Below are positions 19,124-27,442 of a stretch of DNA of 64,000 nucleotides, in pieces. The position numbers were made by a program, and so were the translations under genes. A model generated the notes under the pieces. It was not told the DNA's origin. It made no database searches and worked only from the letters and a program-made list of their open reading frames with translations. The DNA is taken from positions 186,001-250,000 of the forward strand of contig CP091278.1 in NCBI GenBank assembly GCA_021650895.1. Direction: 5' to 3'. How positions within the stretch are numbered: position 1 is the first letter of the stretch; each line of letters begins with the position of its first letter. Source of the stretch: Candidatus Jettenia sp. (GTDB taxonomy: Bacteria > Planctomycetota > Brocadiia > Brocadiales > Brocadiaceae).

Positions 19124-21274
19124 TTAAGTATTCGCTTGTTTTTGTTTGTTCCTCATAGAAAGAGAAATTCTTTTTCTCTTTATATCAATATCGAGTACAG
19201 TAACGGTTACTGTTTGATGCACTCTTACAAAATCATTGGGATTCTTTACGAAAGTGTCTGCAAGTTCGCTGATATGTACCAGGCCGTCCTGATGTACCCC
19301 TATATCCACAAAAGCGCCAAAAGCAGTAATATTGGTAACGATACCGGGAAGTCTCATACCGGGCTTTACATCCTCCATTTTCTCAATTCCTTCTGCAAAC
19401 CCAAATGTCTCGAACTTCTCTCTGGGATCACGGCCAGGTTTGGATAACTCTGCCAGGATATCGTTCAGAGTAGGGAGACCTACCTTGTCGGTTACATATT
19501 TTGTAAGATTAATTTTTTTCCTAAGCTCTTCACTCCGCATTAAATCGGTAACTGAACATCCCAGGTCTTTTGCCATGTCATATACTATGGGATAACTTTC
19601 AGGATGAACGGCGCTCCCGTCAAGGGGATTACCACCATCCCGTATGCGTAAAAAGCCGGCAGATTGTTCAAAGGCATTCGGCCCTAAGCGTGGCACCTTC
19701 TTCAGCTCTTCTCTCGATGTAAACGGGCCGTGCTCGTTCCGGTATTTCACGATATTTCCTGCAAGCTGAGGACCGAGGCCAGAAACATAGGTAAGAAGCT
19801 GCTTGCTCGCGGTATTTACCTCTACGCCCACCTTGTTTACACAACTGATGACAACATCATCAAGACTTTTCTTTAATGCCCCCTGGTCAACATCGTGCTG
19901 GTATTGTCCTACACCGATAGATTTGGGGTCTATCTTCACCAGTTCTGCCAGGGGGTCCATAAGACGCCTGCCTATGGATACTGAACCACGTACGGTTACG
20001 TCATAATCAGGGAACTCTTCGCGTGCAGTTTCTGAAGCAGAATATACCGATGCGCCGCTTTCGTTTACCATCACTACGAGAATTTTTCCGGGAAGTTTGA
20101 GTTTGCGAATGAATGATTCTGTTTCCCTTCCCGCTGTACCATTCCCTATGGCAATAGCTTCTATAGCAAACTGCTCACATAAACGAATAATCGTTGAAGC
20201 AGCCTCGGTGGTAGCTTGCTCTGATTGATGTGGGTAGATAGTATCGGTATACACCAGCTTTCCCTGTCTGTTCAAACAAACAACTTTACAACCGGTACGG
20301 AAACCTGGATCTACGGCAAGGACATTTTTTTGTCCGAGCGGAGAGGCAAGTAAGAGTTGGCGCACATTTTCGGCAAAGACCTTGATAGCCTCTACCTCTG
20401 CCCGTTCTTTTGTTGCAATCCGTATTTCTGTTTCCATCGATAAAGATAAAAGTCTCTTATAGCTATCATGGACGGCCATCCTGACCTGTTGGGATGCCAA
20501 TCCGTCTCCCTTTACAAAGAGTGCTTCTAGTAGTGATAGCGCTTTATCTTCCGGTGGATTAACGTGCAGGATCAGGAACCCTTCCTTTTCCCCACGTCTC
20601 ATAGCCAGAATCCTGTGAGAAGGAGCTTCAGATACCGATTCTTCCCAATCAAAGTAATCCTTATACTTGATCCCTTCCTCTTCCTTGCCTGGTATCACCT
20701 TTGTTTTAAAAATCCCCGAATTCGTATACAGATCACGCATTTTTGTACGGGCCGTTTGATCCTCATTTACCCACTCTGCAATAATATCCCGTGCCCCTGC
20801 AAGGGCGTCTTCAACAGAATCAACTCCTTTCTCTGAATTCACAAAAGCGGTAGCTTCTGTTGCAGGATCCCGGGCATCCTGATCAAAGATTAGTTTTGCC
20901 AGGGATTCCAGTCCCTTTTCCCTTGCAATAGTAGCCCGCGTACGCCGTTTCGGACGATAGGGGAGGTAGATGTCTTCTAATACCGTGAGTGACTCAGCCG
21001 CGATCAGTTTTTCTTTTAGTTCGTCGGTAAGCTGTCCCCGTTCTTCCAGTGCTTTCACAATAGCATCACGCCGCTTATCCAAATCAGCCAATTGGGTAAG
21101 GCGGTCACGAATAGCAGTAATAGCAACTTCATCGAGACTGCCGGTAGCCTCTTTTCTGTATCGTGCAATAAATGGAACGGTGGCTCCCTCATCAAGGAGC
21201 ATAGCAGTTCCCCTGACCTGTTTTGGCGCCAAATGAAGTTCACTTGCGATTTTTATAATATGTGCCTCGTTCAT
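19124..21274 (-). CDS. tex: Tex family S1 RNA-binding transcription accessory protein
   Basis: Full-length Tex: N-terminal helical region (VPFIARYRKEATGSLDE), YqgF/RNase-H-like domain (VLAVDPGFRTGCKVVCL), helix-hairpin-helix segments (SRLGPNAFEQSAGFLRI region) and a C-terminal S1 domain (about 640-710, FGAFVDIGVHQDGLVHISEL). Tex binds nucleic acid and affects transcription. ATG 21274 has GAGGAGAAA directly upstream on the minus strand and gives 716 aa; a longer frame to 21430 runs through an intergenic repeat and is rejected. Proteins of this family are widely conserved. Confidence 0.93.
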   Translation of the reverse strand: MNEAHIIKIASELHLAPKQVRGTAMLLDEGATVPFIARYRKEATGSLDEVAITAIRDRLTQLADLDKRRDAIVKALEERGQLTDELKEKLIAAESLTVLEDIYLPYRPKRRTRATIAREKGLESLAKLIFDQDARDPATEATAFVNSEKGVDSVEDALAGARDIIAEWVNEDQTARTKMRDLYTNSGIFKTKVIPGKEEEGIKYKDYFDWEESVSEAPSHRILAMRRGEKEGFLILHVNPPEDKALSLLEALFVKGDGLASQQVRMAVHDSYKRLLSLSMETEIRIATKERAEVEAIKVFAENVRQLLLASPLGQKNVLAVDPGFRTGCKVVCLNRQGKLVYTDTIYPHQSEQATTEAASTIIRLCEQFAIEAIAIGNGTAGRETESFIRKLKLPGKILVVMVNESGASVYSASETAREEFPDYDVTVRGSVSIGRRLMDPLAELVKIDPKSIGVGQYQHDVDQGALKKSLDDVVISCVNKVGVEVNTASKQLLTYVSGLGPQLAGNIVKYRNEHGPFTSREELKKVPRLGPNAFEQSAGFLRIRDGGNPLDGSAVHPESYPIVYDMAKDLGCSVTDLMRSEELRKKINLTKYVTDKVGLPTLNDILAELSKPGRDPREKFETFGFAEGIEKMEDVKPGMRLPGIVTNITAFGAFVDIGVHQDGLVHISELADTFVKNPNDFVRVHQTVTVTVLDIDIKRKRISLSMRNKQKQANT

Positions 21275-21379
21275 TTTCTCCTCACAGTATACAGAGAGAC
21301 GCAAGATTTTACGCCTCTCCGTATGGGTTATGTTCTGATACACGCTGGTACGTTCGGTTTTATTCGTGGAATGTGCTAT

Positions 21380-21408
21380 AGTATATGAAAAATAAATGGC
21401 TTGGTCAA
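21380..21408 (-). promoter_or_regulatory. sigma70-type promoter for tex
   Basis: On the minus strand TTGACC (21403-21408) and TATACT (21380-21385) are separated by exactly 17 nt, close to consensus. The -10 is about 105 nt upstream of the tex ATG, and the leader contains a GAGACGCAAGATTTTACGCCTCTCC hairpin-type repeat (21294-21318). Confidence 0.6.
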
Positions 21409-21439
21409 ATAGTATGGAATTTTTTTTCAATCAGGAATG

Positions 21440-21480
21440 CCAATACCAATACCAATACCAATACCAATACCAATATCAAT
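21440..21480. repeat. CCAATA hexanucleotide tandem repeat
   Basis: Six perfect CCAATA units followed by a degenerate TCAAT. The tract begins 32 nt upstream of the tex -35 element and ends just after the stop of the 64-aa gene. Confidence 0.9.
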
Positions 21481-21481
21481 T

Positions 21482-21676
21482 CTATTCGGCGAAACTACGC
21501 TTTCTTTTATTACCGGGAATTTTAAATATCTTAACCCGAACAGGCCCTTGCGAAATTTGATGTGGGATGTTGATCTTTACATCAACACTCGTATTCCATT
21601 GTCCGGCCAGGTATACGAGATCATTTACGGCGTCTTCAGGTTTAATAACTGCTTTCCATGAATAGTTTTCTATCAT
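21482..21676 (-). CDS. 64-aa protein coupled to the serine proteinase gene
   Basis: Small protein starting MIENYSWKAVIK. It starts 1 nt after the stop of the upstream proteinase gene, and AAGGAGGAA sits 7 nt before its ATG, so translation of both is well supported. I recognise no domain; the C-terminus is basic. The position suggests a partner or regulator of the proteinase. Confidence 0.65.
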   Translation of the reverse strand: MIENYSWKAVIKPEDAVNDLVYLAGQWNTSVDVKINIPHQISQGPVRVKIFKIPGNKRKRSFAE

Positions 21677-21677
21677 T

Positions 21678-22874
21678 TTATTCCTCCTTAACCCAACCGC
21701 TATTAAATGAAATATGTTCAAAACCGGTTGATGGTAGTGTTTTTAAAAGCTCATTAACAGCAACTCTTACTGCATTGTTTACAATTGACTGGAATTGACT
21801 GGAGACAATCTTTTCAACAATTTGACGTATTTGTTCGGGGGTAACTTCAGGGGGCAGAGCGGGGATATTAATAGACGGAAATGAGATGTTGCTCACGTTT
21901 AAAGAAACTTGAGGCTGAGATTGTCTTAATCTGCGTACCAGTAAACTTTTCCGATAGACATCAAGCCTGTTCATACTTTCAACGCATGCAAGACTCAAGT
22001 CATTCCACGTATTCTCATCCAGGCCATTTGCGACGAGATACTCTTCTGGCATGAAAGGTTTATCTAAGAGAAATAATGCATTATATTCCTCATAAAGAGA
22101 CCATAGCTCATCTGAAATTCCGGCATCCTCGGCCTTGACAATTTGTTCTAAGCCAAGCTGTTTTATGGCTTCCGTTCTGTGTATCGTATGACTATGAGAA
22201 TAGATTTCAGATGATAATCTCCGTACTATCTCCCGATTCTTTTCCTCATCAAAAGGATTTGCTCTTGTGCCAAGAAGACGCGATGCTACTAATTCTGTTT
22301 GTTCAAGTATCCTGCTTACGGTGCCAAGTGCCAAAGGATGAACCTTATTGGTAAGTTGTTCAAAACCCCTCATTTTTTCTTCAGGTCTTTCACAGCCTAT
22401 CTTTTGAAGGAGGTCAAAGTAGCCAGTCACATCTTCTACCGAAATTGGCAATCGGTCATTCGTTTTTTTCTCCCGCGGATTATAGGGTCCGTTATTAAGG
22501 GTTATATCAATTGGACCCAGTTCTGCCTTTTTCGTCATTACGATCTCATCTGCGCCAATTGCTATGAGTGTTGCTGCGCTATGGGCCCTGTAAGGTATGA
22601 GAACGCTAAAAGATCCCTCTCTGCAATACTCCCGGAACGTGGAAGCGATTGTCCAGGGGACATCGCTATGGCCTCCTCTGCTATAAAGGAATAAATCCAT
22701 TTTAGACCTCTGATAATCTTCAATTCCTAAAATATGCTTATGAAGAATAGGGACGATATCGGTGGAGATAGAAAATCCTAAATTAGGACGATCACTTGTC
22801 AGAAAAACAATTAATCTTGAATTCCTCTTTTCCTCAATTCTTCTGATTAAATCCTTTCTTTTATCCCTCGACAC
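21678..22874 (-). CDS. SDH-type serine proteinase (ClpP/crotonase fold)
   Basis: 398 aa. The first 200 residues match the serine dehydrogenase proteinase family (PF01972): substrate-binding YSRGGHSD near 65-72, a catalytic Ser in RAHSAATLIAIGADEIVM (about 97-114), and LGPID near 120. These are cytoplasmic relatives of SppA/ClpP that lack a signal peptide. The remainder is helical with no motif I recognise. The N-terminus is rich in Lys/Arg. Transcribed away from the lipid cluster; a shared divergent region lies upstream. Confidence 0.8.
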   Translation of the reverse strand: MSRDKRKDLIRRIEEKRNSRLIVFLTSDRPNLGFSISTDIVPILHKHILGIEDYQRSKMDLFLYSRGGHSDVPWTIASTFREYCREGSFSVLIPYRAHSAATLIAIGADEIVMTKKAELGPIDITLNNGPYNPREKKTNDRLPISVEDVTGYFDLLQKIGCERPEEKMRGFEQLTNKVHPLALGTVSRILEQTELVASRLLGTRANPFDEEKNREIVRRLSSEIYSHSHTIHRTEAIKQLGLEQIVKAEDAGISDELWSLYEEYNALFLLDKPFMPEEYLVANGLDENTWNDLSLACVESMNRLDVYRKSLLVRRLRQSQPQVSLNVSNISFPSINIPALPPEVTPEQIRQIVEKIVSSQFQSIVNNAVRVAVNELLKTLPSTGFEHISFNSGWVKEE

Positions 22875-23001
22875 ATACTCTCCTTTTGACTTTAGACCAT
22901 ATGAGAATAAACTTCCTTGTTTTGACTATATTGGGTTTTAAATAAGCAAAACAAATGCCTAAACAATGTTTTTTATAATCTCGTAATTTCTTTAACAGTA
23001 A

Positions 23002-23020
23002 TTACCGTATATTACGGTAA
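23002..23020. promoter_or_regulatory. possible operator palindrome
   Basis: TTACCGTA and TACGGTAA form a perfect 8-bp inverted repeat with a 3-nt spacer, in the divergent region between the proteinase gene and the lipid cluster, 58 nt upstream of the -35 element at 23078. Confidence 0.35.
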
Positions 23021-23077
23021 AAAAATAAAATATCCCTATTTTTTAATCCGGTCTTTTCATGTGCCTGATAATTATGC

Positions 23078-23106
23078 TTGACAAGGCGGTATACTTTTAT
23101 TTAATA
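23078..23106 (+). promoter_or_regulatory. possible sigma70-type promoter for the lipid cluster
   Basis: A perfect TTGACA (23078-23083), then either TTTAAT at 16 nt or TTAATA at 17 nt. It is about 55 nt upstream of the first gene of the cluster. Confidence 0.45.
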
Positions 23107-23161
23107 ATACTACCTTATTTAATTTTTATAAATATTCTGCAAGGTTAATATAAATACTTTC

Positions 23162-24025
23162 TTGCCAAAGCATTTTCTTAATGTTCCGGTAGCGTATAAA
23201 CTAGGGATAAAGTGGGCAGGCTATTTGCCAACATTTCTGTCGTATGCCATCTCTCGAAGCATAGCAGATATTAGCTACGTATTTTACAAGTCAGCGGTAA
23301 AGAATGTTAAACAAAACCTTCGGTTGGTATTTCCTACCTTTTCAGAAAAGAAACTCTCGTGCATAACGAGGAGCCTTTTTAGAAACTATAGCAAATATCT
23401 TATAGACTACGGCAGATTTGCACATTTACATAAAAGCGCAGTAATCGGGCAAATTGCTTGTTATAAAGGGAAAGAAAATCTCGATGCTGCGTTACAAATG
23501 AATAAGGGATTGCTCGTGCTTACCGCACATCTTGGCAATTGGGAATTAGGAGGTATATTCTTTGGGAGTTATGGATTAAAAACAAATGTATTAACACTGC
23601 GTGACGAAAATCCGGAAATAGATACTATCCGCAAATGGTACCGAGAGGCATACGGTGTTAAAACCATTACCGTAGGCGATTCTCCATTTTCTCCTATAGA
23701 GATGGTGAGAGCGCTCAACAATAATGAGGTTATTGCCATGCTAATCGATCGGTATCATACCGGATCGGATAGTATTACCATAAACTTTTTTCATAAACCT
23801 GTTCCCTTCCCAAGAGGTCCGTTTATCCTCAGTAGATTAACAGGCGCTCCCGTTGTTGTTGCTTTTGTTGTAAGAGAAAAAAACGTATACAAAGGTATTA
23901 TTGAAGGGCCTTTTATGGTAACACATGAAAATGAAGAGTATGAAATACTTGAAAAAGTTATAAAAATACTTGAAGATAATATAGTTATGTACCCTGATCA
24001 GTGGTATAATTTTGTGAAGATATAG
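23162..24025 (+). CDS. LpxL/HtrB-like lipid acyltransferase
   Basis: Inner-membrane lysophospholipid-type acyltransferase. The HX4E-type catalytic motif is at AHLGNWELGG (near residue 121), followed by the family's ALNNNEVIAMLIDR and the P-F-P-R-G-P block. In aryl polyene clusters a homologue transfers the finished acyl chain to a lipid. The TTG start is the only sensible one and has a weak AAGG upstream. It is the first gene of the + strand lipid cluster, and a LolA-like gene follows. Confidence 0.82.
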   Translation: MPKHFLNVPVAYKLGIKWAGYLPTFLSYAISRSIADISYVFYKSAVKNVKQNLRLVFPTFSEKKLSCITRSLFRNYSKYLIDYGRFAHLHKSAVIGQIACYKGKENLDAALQMNKGLLVLTAHLGNWELGGIFFGSYGLKTNVLTLRDENPEIDTIRKWYREAYGVKTITVGDSPFSPIEMVRALNNNEVIAMLIDRYHTGSDSITINFFHKPVPFPRGPFILSRLTGAPVVVAFVVREKNVYKGIIEGPFMVTHENEEYEILEKVIKILEDNIVMYPDQWYNFVKI

Positions 24026-24062
24026 TATGTATGACTATTTAAGAAAAAGTTTGTGAGGTAAT

Positions 24063-24797
24063 ATGTTAAGAATAAAAATAATGAGTAGTTGTTTGTTTTG
24101 CATGGCTGTGCTTATTGGTTTTGTTTTTTCTCCCCCCCTTAAGGCATCAACTCATATTGCTCAAGAAATAACCCTTTCTGACAAAAAAAGAATATTTGAG
24201 AGATTAAGAGAGCTTACGAAAGATACCGATTCAATAACTGCTACAGTTAATCAGGAGAAACAACTCTCTTTGCTGAGGGAGAAGGTGTGTATTGATGGAA
24301 CGGTAATTATGAAAAAACCCAATATGTTCAGATGGGACATTGCCAAACCTGACAAATCTGTTATTGCTATTGATGGCGAGACCATGACAGTCTATCATCC
24401 TGAGATCAAAGAAGCGCAAATATATAATCTTACCGGAAATCTTATAGCACGTAATACCATGCGCTTTCTCACCATGACGATGTGGGGATCATTAACGGAA
24501 ATAGAAAAAAATTTTACCATGGATATACTGCGGCAGGGAGATGAAATAATTTTTCACCTGGAACCTCTGTCAGAAATGATAGGCCGGTACTTATCATCTA
24601 TTATTATATATTATGATGAAGAGACGGGGTTTCCACGGAGTTTTGAGATAATTACCTCTAAAGGTGATAAGACGGTAACCAGATTATCGAATATAAAAAT
24701 TAATCCTGAAGTTAAAACCGGAACCTTTAAAATAAAATTGCCAGAAGATATCCGGATAACAAATAACCTTGAGCCAAGCCATTGTATTACTGAATAA
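24063..24797 (+). CDS. LolA-like outer-membrane lipoprotein carrier protein
   Basis: Periplasmic carrier with a signal peptide (hydrophobic 10-26, ending near LKA). The core shows GTVIMKKPNMFRWDIAKPD and the GETMTVYHPE segment typical of LolA relatives, which bind lipids in a half-barrel. LolA-like proteins accompany MMPL exporters in aryl polyene clusters and probably move the lipid product across the periplasm. The stop overlaps the next start (TAATG). Confidence 0.8.
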   Translation: MLRIKIMSSCLFCMAVLIGFVFSPPLKASTHIAQEITLSDKKRIFERLRELTKDTDSITATVNQEKQLSLLREKVCIDGTVIMKKPNMFRWDIAKPDKSVIAIDGETMTVYHPEIKEAQIYNLTGNLIARNTMRFLTMTMWGSLTEIEKNFTMDILRQGDEIIFHLEPLSEMIGRYLSSIIIYYDEETGFPRSFEIITSKGDKTVTRLSNIKINPEVKTGTFKIKLPEDIRITNNLEPSHCITE

Positions 24798-25429
24798 TGA
24801 TTACGATTATTAAGCTCATTATTGTTATAACGATAAGTATCTGCTGTGTTTACTTATATCCATATCTGAATTTCCATAAGATCGGCATCTTTGTGAAAGA
24901 AAACAGGATAGCGGCTCCCTTCATTTTTATCTTACTCACTGCGTTAAGACCTATTCTTTTCTTCCTCCCATCAATGGGTTTAACGATCGTAGCAGGTATG
25001 CTCTTTGGTACTGTTTGGGGCACTGTGTATGTAATTATTGGCGGTGTATTTTCAACATTGATAGGGTTTTATTTTGCAAGATGGCTTGGAAGAGGAATTG
25101 TTGAAAAACTGGTAGAGAAGAATAAGCTGTTCAGAAGGGTAGAGAAGAGGTCAAGGGATTATGGAAAAAATGCGGTGCTCTATATGAGGCTCTTTAATCT
25201 GCCATGGGATATGGTCAGTTATTGGGCCGGATTATCAGGGATCAATTTTAAAGATTTCTATATAGCAAGCATGATTCCCCTGGTGCCCGTCAGTTTCCTT
25301 TATACCTATTTTGGCAGTCATATGTTTGCACCAACAAGTGCAGGATTTATTGTTTCGGTATCAATGCTGTTCGCCATGGGAGCAACTCCCTATGTAAAGG
25401 CGCGATTTATGAAAAAGACATATGACTGA
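24797..25429 (+). CDS. DedA/TVP38/SNARE-associated-type membrane protein
   Basis: 210 aa, several membrane helices, and the family core: PSMGLTIVAGMLFGTVWGT (about 60-78), then the G-x-x-x-x-F-x-x-A-R motif IGFYFARWLGRG and the R-L-x-P motif replaced by RLFNLPWDMVSYWAGLSGI. Members are thought to move lipids between leaflets (scramblase-like). It begins in the stop of the LolA-like gene and overlaps the radical SAM gene by 8 nt, so it is part of the same operon. Confidence 0.8.
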   Translation: MITIIKLIIVITISICCVYLYPYLNFHKIGIFVKENRIAAPFIFILLTALRPILFFLPSMGLTIVAGMLFGTVWGTVYVIIGGVFSTLIGFYFARWLGRGIVEKLVEKNKLFRRVEKRSRDYGKNAVLYMRLFNLPWDMVSYWAGLSGINFKDFYIASMIPLVPVSFLYTYFGSHMFAPTSAGFIVSVSMLFAMGATPYVKARFMKKTYD

Positions 25430-26480
25430 TAACATAGGTGTTATAAAACTTCCCATAAGCAGACTTCACATGGAGCTGACAAATATCTGTGATTTCTCCT
25501 GCGAGTTTTGTCCTGACTCGAGGATGAGAAGGCAAAGGGGAACGATGTCCTTTGAAATGGCTAAGTCCATAATAGATGACATCAGCAGGACAAGAATAGC
25601 GCGATTACTCTTATTTCATGTAATGGGAGAGCCTGCCTTACATCCACATTTAGTTGATATAGCCGAATATGCGCATGCTAAGCATGTGGATGTGTGTATA
25701 ACGACAAATGGCAGTCGTATGAAAGGAGATTTGCTGAACGCCCTGATAAAGGCCAATATCAAAAGAATAATCGTATCACTTCAAACCCCTGATGAAAGCA
25801 CCTTCTCTATGAGAGACGCACGTGGATTGTCTTTTGAAGAGTATGCAGAACATATTATATCGATAGCAAGGACATTCATACAGAAAGGCGGCGAAACTGA
25901 GTTAACGGTTAGTTTTCTTTCATCACCGTTACGGAAATTAATCATACCTGTGGCTAAGGAATTTAGTATTGCTGATACATCAAAAAAATTAAGAGAGTAC
26001 CTGCGTATATGGGCTGAAAGGATATTGAGAGATACCAGCATTGAAAATCGTTTATCCGGTGTGCTCAAACAGATAAACCGTGTGAGAAGTTTTAAGGAAA
26101 ACAAGGTTGTGATAACCGATAAACTCTCTTTTCATACGCGGATTGTTGGAGACTGGGCAACACATTTTGATAACAAGATTGTAGAAGCGAGGTTTGGGTA
26201 CTGTCGCGGGATACAAGAAAACTTTGGCATTTTATGGAATGGAGATTATACCTTTTGCTGTGCAGATTATGAGGGAAGGACATCAACTCATAATTATCAC
26301 GATACATCAATTCAGGATTATTTACAGAAGGAGGTGGTGCAAAAAGTTGTAAAGGGATTCGAGGGTTTCAGGGTATTACATCCACATTGCAGGCAGTGCC
26401 TTGGCGATAAGAGTATGCTCAATGCTTTGGTGAAACAGATAGGGTCGATTATCTATTTTAAGTGGATTAAGCAAAATTAA
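25422..26480 (+). CDS. radical SAM protein with C-terminal SPASM-like Cys motifs
   Basis: [4Fe-4S] cluster motif CDFSCEFCPDSRM (CxxxCxxC, about residues 19-26) followed by a GEPALHP segment. The C-terminus holds further Cys residues (YCRGI, FCCADYEG, HCRQC) like a SPASM/twitch region binding extra Fe-S clusters. Such enzymes start radical chemistry with S-adenosylmethionine; the substrate is unknown. It overlaps the DedA-like gene and shares its operon. In this cluster it is a candidate for C-C bond formation or C-H oxidation. Confidence 0.85.
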   Translation: MTDNIGVIKLPISRLHMELTNICDFSCEFCPDSRMRRQRGTMSFEMAKSIIDDISRTRIARLLLFHVMGEPALHPHLVDIAEYAHAKHVDVCITTNGSRMKGDLLNALIKANIKRIIVSLQTPDESTFSMRDARGLSFEEYAEHIISIARTFIQKGGETELTVSFLSSPLRKLIIPVAKEFSIADTSKKLREYLRIWAERILRDTSIENRLSGVLKQINRVRSFKENKVVITDKLSFHTRIVGDWATHFDNKIVEARFGYCRGIQENFGILWNGDYTFCCADYEGRTSTHNYHDTSIQDYLQKEVVQKVVKGFEGFRVLHPHCRQCLGDKSMLNALVKQIGSIIYFKWIKQN

Positions 26481-26493
26481 AAAGGGGGGTTGC

Positions 26494-27366
26494 ATGAAAT
26501 CGTTGAAAGTTATGGTCTTGCTTGTTTCAGTGTTTTTGGCGCTGACTCTTACCTTAATAGCCGATGAAATTATTACTAACGATACTATTCTCACTATGGT
26601 TAAGGCTGGCCTGGGAGAGGAATTGGTAATAACCAAGATTAACACAACACAGAATCAATTTGATGTTTCAACGGAAAATATAGTAAAGCTAAAAAAAGAA
26701 GGGGTAGGAGAGAATATTATCAAGGCAATGATTGAGGCTTCAGCAACAAAGACAAATACAGCAAAGCAGAAAGCTGTTCAAAAAGTCAGTCCTGCAGAAT
26801 CGCCTCGTTCAGAACAAGGTACAGTACCTCGTGAGAAAGAACAGAAAAAATCTGGAAATGTTGATTACGATGAAAAGGATATCTATTATGCGCGATGTAA
26901 TTTAAAAGTAATCAAGGGTAACCGTATTACCTGGGTTAATTGGCAATCAACTCCGGTATTCATTCCGGTAGGGACTAAATTAAAAGTTGTTAAGTCTGGC
27001 GATACTGCGTCAGTGATAAATGTTGAGACTGGTAGCAGCTATACGTTAGATATTGGCGGCGATGGTGATGCATTGCTTGAAAAATTTGTCACAAAAAAAC
27101 CTATCGATATTAACCAGTTCCCTGCTGATGTCCAGTCTAATATCAGAAATACTGTAGCGAGAATTGGAATGACGAAAGAAGAGGTATATATAGCAATGGG
27201 ACCACCTACTAATGTCTCAAGCGCCAGGACTAAAACCATGACTTACGAGGATATCATGGACGCCGATTTATGGGTTTATGCGAGACGACGTGCTGGTAAA
27301 AGTATTGGTGTGGCGTTTGATCCAGGTACAGGCAGGGTAAACAGAACGGAAGGGATTTGGAGATAA
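26494..27366 (+). CDS. secreted protein with SmpA/OmlA-like C-terminal region
   Basis: Signal peptide (hydrophobic 7-22). Residues about 25-85 repeat the pattern of a small domain seen in secreted proteins (TMVKAGLGEELVITKI ... FDVSTENIVKLKKEGVGENIIKAMI). The C-terminal part contains IARIGMTKEEVYIAMGPPT-like residues typical of SmpA/OmlA (BamE-like) outer-membrane lipoproteins. It has no lipobox Cys. AAGGGGGG precedes the ATG. A role in the envelope is likely; a role in lipid synthesis is not shown. Confidence 0.65.
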   Translation: MKSLKVMVLLVSVFLALTLTLIADEIITNDTILTMVKAGLGEELVITKINTTQNQFDVSTENIVKLKKEGVGENIIKAMIEASATKTNTAKQKAVQKVSPAESPRSEQGTVPREKEQKKSGNVDYDEKDIYYARCNLKVIKGNRITWVNWQSTPVFIPVGTKLKVVKSGDTASVINVETGSSYTLDIGGDGDALLEKFVTKKPIDINQFPADVQSNIRNTVARIGMTKEEVYIAMGPPTNVSSARTKTMTYEDIMDADLWVYARRRAGKSIGVAFDPGTGRVNRTEGIWR

Positions 27367-27442
27367 GTGACAGTTAGAAGACCTCGTTGTGATTGAACTT
27401 AAAGATCGTTTTTAAAAAATCAAAGGCAAATTTTGTTGAACC

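Noticed and set aside
21275-21430. 52-codon N-terminal extension of tex
   Set aside because: It runs through a GAGACGCAAG-type repeat and a promoter; the ATG at 21274 has an excellent GAGGAG and matches the family start.
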